Part shown: positions 58,546 through 64,000 of the stretch, piece after piece
How the letters are laid out: every line of letters starts with the position of its first letter
Position numbering within the stretch: the first letter of the stretch is position 1
From: Nesterenkonia marinintestina
GTDB taxonomy: Bacteria; Actinomycetota; Actinomycetes; Actinomycetales; Micrococcaceae
Direction: 5' to 3'
Length of the DNA: 64,000 nt
Assembly: GCF_025420485.1 (NCBI RefSeq)
Contig: NZ_JAOEFD010000013.1
Span: 1-64,000, forward strand
Notes under the pieces: generated by a model
What the model saw: the letters and a program-made list of their open reading frames with translations, nothing else
Database searches by the model: none
What the model was told of the DNA's origin: nothing
Made by a program: the position numbers and the translations under genes

Positions 58546-60569
58546 GCACGACGAACGACCCCGGCACCACGCGGTCCGGCCGTACGGACGAGGGAATCAC
58601 CCTGACCGCCGAGTCTGAGGAGGACCGGAGGCGGCAGGAGCAGGAGGCCGCCGAGGTCGCCGCCCAGTTCGACGCCGAGTCGAGGGTGCGCACCACCGAG
58701 TGGAAGCCGCTGGCCTGGCTGCTCTCGGGCGTGGCGATCTTCACCGCGCTGTACCACATGTATACGGCGTACTTCGGCACGCCGCCGACGCTGATCCACC
58801 GTTCGATCCACGTCAGCCTGATCCTCTTCCTGGTCTTCATGCTCTACCCGCCGGTGCGCCGGGCACACGGCCTGGCGTTCCGGATCATCGACGGGGTGCT
58901 CGCCCTGCTGGCCCTGGTTCCCACCTGGTACCTGATGACCAACTATGAACAGGTCGTGCTGCAGGCAGGACGCTTCACCGAGCCCGACGTGCTGGTCTCC
59001 ACCCTGCTGGTGGTTCTGGTGCTCGAGGCAGCCCGTCGGGTGACCGGCTGGGCCCTGCCGATCCTGGCGCTGCTGTTCGTGCTCTTCGGCCTCTACGGAC
59101 GAGACCTGCCCGGACTGCTGCGGCACCGCGGCTACGACTGGGACACGATGTCCTACAGCTTCTACGCCACGACCGAGGGCATCTTCGGCACGGCGGTCGG
59201 CGTCTCGGCGACCTACATCTTCCTGTTCATCCTCTTCGGTGCGTTCCTCGCCAAGTCCGGGATGTCGGCCCTGTTCAACGACCTCGCCATGGCCATCGCC
59301 GGTCAGACCCGCGGCGGACCGGCCAAGGTGGCGACGATCGCCTCGGGCTTCATGGGGTCGATCAACGGCTCCGCCATCGCCAACGTGGTCTCCACCGGCG
59401 CCTTCACCATCCCGCTGATGAAGAAGGTCGGCTACACACGGAACTTCTCCGGCGCGGTCGAGTCCACCGCTTCGGTCGGCGGTCAGATCCTGCCGCCGAT
59501 CATGGGCGCGGCGGCGTTCATCATGGCGGAGACGTTGGGCATCCCCTACACCCAGGTGGCCCTGGCCGCGATCGTTCCGGCCCTGCTCTACTACCTCAGC
59601 CTCATCGCCCAGATCCACCTCCGCGCCACCCGCGAAGGACTCAAGGGAGTCTCCCGGGACAATCTGCCGGCGGTGCTCGACGTGCTCAAGGAGCGCGGTC
59701 ACCTGCTGATCCCGCTGGTGTTCCTGATCTACATGCTGTTCTTCTCGGGACGCACGATCCTCTACTCGGCGTTCCTGACCATCCTGGTCACCGTAGCCAT
59801 CGCCATGGTGCGCAGGACGACCCGGATGAGCTTCCGAGAGATCCTGCAGGCCCTGGAGGACGGCACCCGCTCGGCCATCGGCGTGGCCGTGGCGTGCGCC
59901 TCGGTGGGCATCATCGTCGGAGTCGTCTCGCTCTCCGGCTTCGGTCTGACGCTTTCTAGCGCCATCGTTTCCCTGTCCGGAGGCGTGCTGTTCTGGACCT
60001 TGGTGATGACGATGTTCGCCTGCCTGGTGCTCGGCATGGGCCTGCCCTCGATTCCGGCCTACATCATCACGGCGACGACTGCCGCACCGGCGCTGACCGC
60101 GCTCGGGGTGGAGCCGCTGGTGGCCCACCTGTTCGTGTTCTACTTCGGTCTGTTCGCCAACATCACCCCGCCGGTGGCGCTGGCGGCCTTCGCCGCGGCC
60201 GGCATCTCCGGGGGCAGCCCGATGCGCACCGGCTTCGCCGCGCTCAAGCTCGCCGCCGCCGGCTTCGTGATCCCCTACATCTTCGTCTACAACCCCGAGC
60301 TGCTGCTGCGCGACGTCGACTTCATGACCGGTCTGGCCGTGGTCGCCACCGCGGTGATCGGCATCCTGCTGCTCTCGGCCGCGCTGGAGCGCCACATCAT
60401 GGTGAACATGCCGTGGTACCTCTGCCTGGCGATCGCCGGGGCGGCACTGCTGCTGCTCAACACCGCGGCGCTCTACGTCATGATCGGCGCCGGGCTCGCC
60501 GCCGTGGTGCTGCTGGTGCAGATGCTCCGCGCGAAGTCGCAGGACCGGCTGAGCATCCGATCGATCTGA
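58542..60569 (+). CDS. TRAP transporter fused permease (DctQM type)
   Basis: The 675-residue membrane protein has an 'EWKPLAWLLSGVAIFTAL' start, a four-helix Q-like region, then the DctM-type core with FGAFLAKSGM, GSINGSAIANVVSTGAFTIPLMKK, ESTASVGGQILPPIMGAAAFIMAE and GMGLPSIPAYI. It uses an ion gradient to import the TAXI-bound solute. ATG 58542 overlaps the DUF1850 stop as ATGA. Confidence 0.94.
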   Translation: MSTTNDPGTTRSGRTDEGITLTAESEEDRRRQEQEAAEVAAQFDAESRVRTTEWKPLAWLLSGVAIFTALYHMYTAYFGTPPTLIHRSIHVSLILFLVFMLYPPVRRAHGLAFRIIDGVLALLALVPTWYLMTNYEQVVLQAGRFTEPDVLVSTLLVVLVLEAARRVTGWALPILALLFVLFGLYGRDLPGLLRHRGYDWDTMSYSFYATTEGIFGTAVGVSATYIFLFILFGAFLAKSGMSALFNDLAMAIAGQTRGGPAKVATIASGFMGSINGSAIANVVSTGAFTIPLMKKVGYTRNFSGAVESTASVGGQILPPIMGAAAFIMAETLGIPYTQVALAAIVPALLYYLSLIAQIHLRATREGLKGVSRDNLPAVLDVLKERGHLLIPLVFLIYMLFFSGRTILYSAFLTILVTVAIAMVRRTTRMSFREILQALEDGTRSAIGVAVACASVGIIVGVVSLSGFGLTLSSAIVSLSGGVLFWTLVMTMFACLVLGMGLPSIPAYIITATTAAPALTALGVEPLVAHLFVFYFGLFANITPPVALAAFAAAGISGGSPMRTGFAALKLAAAGFVIPYIFVYNPELLLRDVDFMTGLAVVATAVIGILLLSAALERHIMVNMPWYLCLAIAGAALLLLNTAALYVMIGAGLAAVVLLVQMLRAKSQDRLSIRSI

Positions 60570-60596
60570 GGACCCAGGTCGCGCGGAGGTCGGCGG

Positions 60597-62111
60597 TCAG
60601 CCGCGGCGGACTCCGGTGCCGGGGCCGCGTCCGCGCTGGGCGAGCCGGGCCACGAGCCGCTCCTCGGCGTCGGCGCCGGGGGCCACACCGCGCGGGATCC
60701 GCACCAGGAAGACCATCCCCAGCAGCCACCACAGCCCGAACATGACCCAGGGCTGGGGCTCGAGGAACGCGGGCATCCCGGGCAGGTACAGGATCAGCAT
60801 GCCTGCGGTGCAGATGACCGCCGCCGCTCCGATGACCATGCCCGGCGCATTCGAGGCGCCGCCGACGCGCATGGGGCGCACCATGTCCGGCTCGCGACGC
60901 CGCAGCACCAGGAACACGAGGCTGACCAGAAGGTAGGTGATCACGATGCTCGGCGAGCCGGAGTCGACCAGCCAGACCATCATGGTCTCCCCGAACAGCG
61001 GCGCGAACACGGACAGCGCCCCGATGAACAGCAGCGCGTTGACCGGTGTGCCGTGCTTCGGGTGGAGCTTCGCGAACCAGGTCGGCAGCATCCCTGAGTT
61101 CGCCATCGCCCACATCAGCCGGGAGGCGCCGATGAGGAACGCGTTCCAGGAGGTGAGCAGACCGGCCAACCCTCCGGCCACGACGACGTTGGCCCACGTC
61201 GTGTTGCCCATCAGGACTCCCATGGCGTCGGCGGTGGCCAGGTCGAAGTCCATCATCTCCGCCGCCGGGAGGGCCACGGAGGTGGTCAGGACGATGATGA
61301 TGTAGAACGTCGCGGCCATCAGCACCGAGATCACCACCAGGCGCCCGATGCTGCGCGGCGGCACCTTGACCTCTTCAGCCGACTGCGGGATCACGTCGAA
61401 GCCCACGAACATGAACGGCACCATCACCAGCACCGCGATGATCCCGGCGGCTCCGCCGGTGTAGAGCGGCTCCATGTTGCTCGGCTCTCCGCCGAAGAGC
61501 GCGCCGAGGATCAGCACCGCGGCCATGGCGACCACGAAGAGCACCACCGAGCTCTGGAACAGGCTGGCCGGCTTGATCCCCCGGATGTTCAGCAGGGTCA
61601 GCAGGACACCGGTGCCCGAACCGATCAGGACCCACACCAGGTACACCTGTGAGTCGGCCACCTCCCACAGCGGGATGCTGTGCACCTGGGGGAACACGTA
61701 GGCGACGGTCCTGGGGATGGCCACCGCTTCGAAGGCGACCACGGAGATGTATCCGCCGACGATCCCCCAGGAGCCGATGAACGCCAGATGCGGGCCGAAC
61801 CCGCGCAGCAGATAGTTGTGCTCGCCGCCGGCCAGCGGCATCGCCGAGACGAGTTCGGAGTAGACGATGCCGACCAGGGCCATGATGATGCCCCCGATGA
61901 CGAACGCGGTCACGGCGCCCATCGTCCCCGCACTGTTCAGCCAGCCGGCCGTCAGGGTGATCCAGCCGAAGCCGATCATCGCTCCGAAGCCGAGGAACAG
62001 CGTCTCGATCCGCCCCAGCGAGGGGATGAATCCCCGCCCCTGGTCGACCCCGGAGCCCTGTGCTCCGTGTGCTCCGTGCGCCCCCTGTGCTCCACGCCCT
62101 CCGTGTGCCAT
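60597..62111 (-). CDS. APC-superfamily amino acid/amine permease
   Basis: The 504-residue protein has about 12 helices with the APC start GFGAMIGFGWITLTAGWLNSAG and AMPLAGGEHNYLLRGFGP. The substrate is probably an amino acid or amine. ATG 62111 has GGAGGGG upstream. The first 25 residues are (A)QGAHG-type repeats encoded by 9-bp tandem copies. It is tail to tail with the TRAP permease gene and 58 bp downstream of gcdH on the same strand. Confidence 0.88.
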   Translation of the reverse strand: MAHGGRGAQGAHGAHGAQGSGVDQGRGFIPSLGRIETLFLGFGAMIGFGWITLTAGWLNSAGTMGAVTAFVIGGIIMALVGIVYSELVSAMPLAGGEHNYLLRGFGPHLAFIGSWGIVGGYISVVAFEAVAIPRTVAYVFPQVHSIPLWEVADSQVYLVWVLIGSGTGVLLTLLNIRGIKPASLFQSSVVLFVVAMAAVLILGALFGGEPSNMEPLYTGGAAGIIAVLVMVPFMFVGFDVIPQSAEEVKVPPRSIGRLVVISVLMAATFYIIIVLTTSVALPAAEMMDFDLATADAMGVLMGNTTWANVVVAGGLAGLLTSWNAFLIGASRLMWAMANSGMLPTWFAKLHPKHGTPVNALLFIGALSVFAPLFGETMMVWLVDSGSPSIVITYLLVSLVFLVLRRREPDMVRPMRVGGASNAPGMVIGAAAVICTAGMLILYLPGMPAFLEPQPWVMFGLWWLLGMVFLVRIPRGVAPGADAEERLVARLAQRGRGPGTGVRRG

Positions 62112-62169
62112 GTCCCCTCCGAACGGTCGCCCCGCGATATGGATCACATCGTAGACCCTCGGGGCGGAC

Positions 62170-63354
62170 TCAGCCTCGGAACGCCGGCTCGCCGGTGAGG
62201 CGGTGTCCGAGGATCAGGGTGTGGACCTCGTCGGTGCCCTCGTAGGTGCGCACGGATTCGAGGTTGTTCGCATGCCGCAGCGGCGGGTGGTCGCCGGTGA
62301 TGCCGTTGCCGCCGAGCACGGTGCGCGCCTCCCGGCAGATCTCGATCGCCGCGCGGCAGTTGTTCAGCTTGCCCACCGAGATCATGTGGTTCTCCAGGGT
62401 GCCGGCGTCCTTGGCGCGTCCGAGGTTCAGGGCGATCAGCTGACCCTTGTTGAGCTCGAGGGTCATGTCGACGAGCTTCTTCTGCGTCAGCTGGTAGCCC
62501 GAGAGCGGACGGCCGAACTGCAGGCGTTCGCCGGAGTAGCGCAGGGCGCACTCGATGGAGTCCCGGGCCGCGCCCATGGCTCCCCAGGCGATGCCGTAGC
62601 GGGCCTCGGAGAGGCAGGAGAACGGGCCGCGCAGCCCCGGGTTCTCCGGAAGGATCGCCTCGGCGGGAAGCCGGACGCCCTCGAGGTCGATGTCGCACTG
62701 CAGGGAGGCGCGCATGGAGAGCTTGCCGGTGATCGGGCGGGCGGTGAAGCCGGCGGCGTCGGTGGGGACGACGAATCCGCGCACCACGTCGCGGCCGGCC
62801 TCCTCGTCGGCGACCTGCGCCCAGACCACGGCGACCTGCGCCTCCGAGGCCAGGCCGATCCACCGTTTGTGTCCGTCGAGCACCCACTCGTCGCCGTCGC
62901 GCCGGGCGCCGGTGGTCATCGAGGAGGGGTCGGAGCCGGCGGTCGGCTCGGTCAGCGCGAAGCATCCGATCGCCTCGCCCGCGGCCATCTTCGGCAGCCA
63001 CTGCTGCTTCTGCTCCTCGGACCCGTGCTTGTGGATCGCTGACATCGCCAGAGACCCCTGGACCGAGACGACCGTGCGCAGCCCGGAGTCGCCGGCCTCC
63101 ATCTCCTGCATGGCCAGGCCGTACTCCGTCGCGCTGCGGCCTGCGCAGCCGTAGCCGGTCAGGTGCATGCCGAAGAGACCGAGCTCCGCCATCTCGGGGA
63201 TCAGGTCCCACGGAAGGATGCCCTCGTCGTACCAGGCGGCGATGTCGGGACGGACCCGCCGGTCGACGAAGTCGGCGACGTCGTCACGGATCTGCAGCTC
63301 GTCGGCGCTGAACTGAGACTCGATGTCCAGCAGGTCGGTCGGGTGCTTCGGCAT
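62170..63354 (-). CDS. gcdH: Glutaryl-CoA dehydrogenase (acyl-CoA dehydrogenase family)
   Basis: The 394-residue flavoenzyme has GcdH-type text throughout: GYGCAGRSATEYGLAMQEMEAGDSG, SVQGSLAM, GCFALTEPTAGSDPSSM, and catalytic Glu372 in TYEGTDEVHTLILG. It oxidises and decarboxylates glutaryl-CoA to crotonyl-CoA in lysine, tryptophan or glutarate breakdown. GGAGG lies five bases before ATG 63354. Other acyl-CoA dehydrogenases are a lesser possibility. No CoA-transferase gene is in the window. Confidence 0.88.
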   Translation of the reverse strand: MPKHPTDLLDIESQFSADELQIRDDVADFVDRRVRPDIAAWYDEGILPWDLIPEMAELGLFGMHLTGYGCAGRSATEYGLAMQEMEAGDSGLRTVVSVQGSLAMSAIHKHGSEEQKQQWLPKMAAGEAIGCFALTEPTAGSDPSSMTTGARRDGDEWVLDGHKRWIGLASEAQVAVVWAQVADEEAGRDVVRGFVVPTDAAGFTARPITGKLSMRASLQCDIDLEGVRLPAEAILPENPGLRGPFSCLSEARYGIAWGAMGAARDSIECALRYSGERLQFGRPLSGYQLTQKKLVDMTLELNKGQLIALNLGRAKDAGTLENHMISVGKLNNCRAAIEICREARTVLGGNGITGDHPPLRHANNLESVRTYEGTDEVHTLILGHRLTGEPAFRG

Positions 63355-63424
63355 GACGGCCTCCAGGGTGCTCGGGGAACTGCGGCTGCCCCGATTGTCC
63401 TACCGGACGCACCACAGCAGCCAC

Positions 63425-63448
63425 ACTCATGACTTCGACTCATGAGTC
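63425..63448. promoter_or_regulatory. Palindrome and half-copy upstream of gcdH
   Basis: GACTCATGAGTC (63437-63448) is a perfect 12-bp palindrome, and ACTCATGACT (63425-63434) repeats it about one helical turn away. It sits 71-94 bp before the gcdH start, between gcdH and the LysR gene, so it is a likely regulator site. Confidence 0.6.
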
Positions 63449-63464
63449 GGCGACCATGTGCCGA

Positions 63465-64000
63465 TCAGTGGCCTGACGGAGGCTCGCCGGCCCGCAGAGT
63501 GGAGGGATGCAGCGCCTGCGCCGTCTCCACCACCTCCGCCAGTGCCGGATTGGGGTCGTCGCGCCGCCAGATCAGCCGCACCGCCAACGGTCGCGGCGCA
63601 TCGCTCAGCTCCCGGAACACCACACCGGGGGCGTGGATGTGCCGCTGCACGCTGGACTGGGTCAGGGCGACGCCGAATCCGGAGGCCACCAGCACCATCG
63701 ACGTCGCCGAGTCGGGGGCGATCTGCGTGATGCGCGGGACGAAGCCGGCCTGACCGGCGAGCACATGGAGCCGCTGCGGCAACGCAGCGCCGGGCCCGGA
63801 GGGCAGCACGATCCACGAGTCGCGGGCCAGCTGCCGCATCCCCACCCGAGAGTGCCGCGCGAGACGGTGCCCCTCGGGCATCGCCAGCACGAGGTCCTCC
63901 TGGGTGATGACCATCGAGGTGACGTCGGCCGGCAGCAGGTCCCAGCGCCCCAGGGCGATGTCCAGGGATCCGTCGAGCACCTGGTCGAGGCCCTTGTGGG
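63465..64000 (-). CDS. LysR-family regulator, C-terminal part (cut by window end)
   Basis: About 178 residues of a LysR substrate-binding domain are present: LDGSLDIALGRWDLL, MPEGHRLARHSRVGM, IAPDSATSMVLVASGFGVAL. The reading frame runs off the window, so the winged helix is missing here only because of the edge. It is the same strand as gcdH and 110 bp upstream of it; in pseudomonads a LysR protein (GcdR) controls gcdH, which makes this a plausible gcdH regulator. Confidence 0.85.
   Translation of the reverse strand, partial: HKGLDQVLDGSLDIALGRWDLLPADVTSMVITQEDLVLAMPEGHRLARHSRVGMRQLARDSWIVLPSGPGAALPQRLHVLAGQAGFVPRITQIAPDSATSMVLVASGFGVALTQSSVQRHIHAPGVVFRELSDAPRPLAVRLIWRRDDPNPALAEVVETAQALHPSTLRAGEPPSGH

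Noticed and set aside
63465..64000. LysR gene as a truncated pseudogene
   Set aside because: The frame is open to the last base; the missing N-terminus is only beyond the window edge.

Overview
The window is about 64 kb of high-GC DNA with dense, often overlapping genes, TANNNT -10 boxes lying 6-7 nt before start codons (leaderless messages), and a gene set typical of Actinomycetota: UPF0182, DUF2342, AdnAB, UvrD2, the coproporphyrin-dependent haem pathway and DUF3107. The order UPF0182 - Lon-like PDZ protease - DUF2342 - ... - uvrD2 - nudC - ... - adnB - adnA, and separately RhlE-like helicase - DUF3107 - TetR, resembles what I recall of the Mycobacterium tuberculosis Rv3193c-Rv3211 area, so most of this is chromosomal core. 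I would guess order Micrococcales, without species-level confidence.

Layout. 1-550: initiator tRNA on the minus strand with a strong terminator. 0.5-15.8 kb: core block with a membrane protein, a Lon-like protease, two metalloprotease-type proteins, a ThiF-like protein, an amidohydrolase, UvrD2, NudC, a kinase-like protein with a long acidic tail, and an MFS exporter. 15.84-19.25 kb: a visibly AT-richer two-gene insert (MutT-type NUDIX, then PLD-nuclease/DEAH helicase/DUF3427), the best candidate for an undescribed, probably defensive, system. 19.3-26.7 kb: the AdnA-AdnB break-resection motor-nuclease. 26.7-29.4 kb: a DEDDh exonuclease, two small membrane proteins and a Fic/VbhA-type module. 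29.4-32 kb: formylglycine-generating enzyme facing the choline sulfatase it probably activates.

32-42.5 kb is a complete haem cluster: hemA reads rightward and hemE-cgoX-chdC-cpfC-hemC-hemD-hemB-hemL read leftward from a 48-bp divergent promoter region. It has further probable promoters before chdC and hemB and a candidate operator near chdC. A long perfect inverted repeat follows hemA. 42.7-46 kb is a four-gene osmoprotectant-type ABC importer. 46-49.6 kb holds an orphan beta-class DNA methyltransferase, an RhlE-like helicase, DUF3107 and TetR. 49.6-54.9 kb holds a PHP phosphoesterase, aminopeptidase P, a stress-protein-like membrane protein, a RibD_C reductase and Mrp.

54.9-64 kb looks like a dicarboxylate-catabolism region. 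A GntR regulator and L-2-hydroxyglutarate oxidase diverge from a TAXI-type TRAP transporter (binding protein, DUF1850, fused permease) across palindromic operator candidates. Then come an APC permease, a glutaryl-CoA dehydrogenase and a LysR regulator cut by the window end. LhgO and GcdH sit on two known branches of glutarate breakdown, so glutarate or 2-hydroxyglutarate is a reasonable, unproven substrate. All identifications come from reading motifs; no database search was run.
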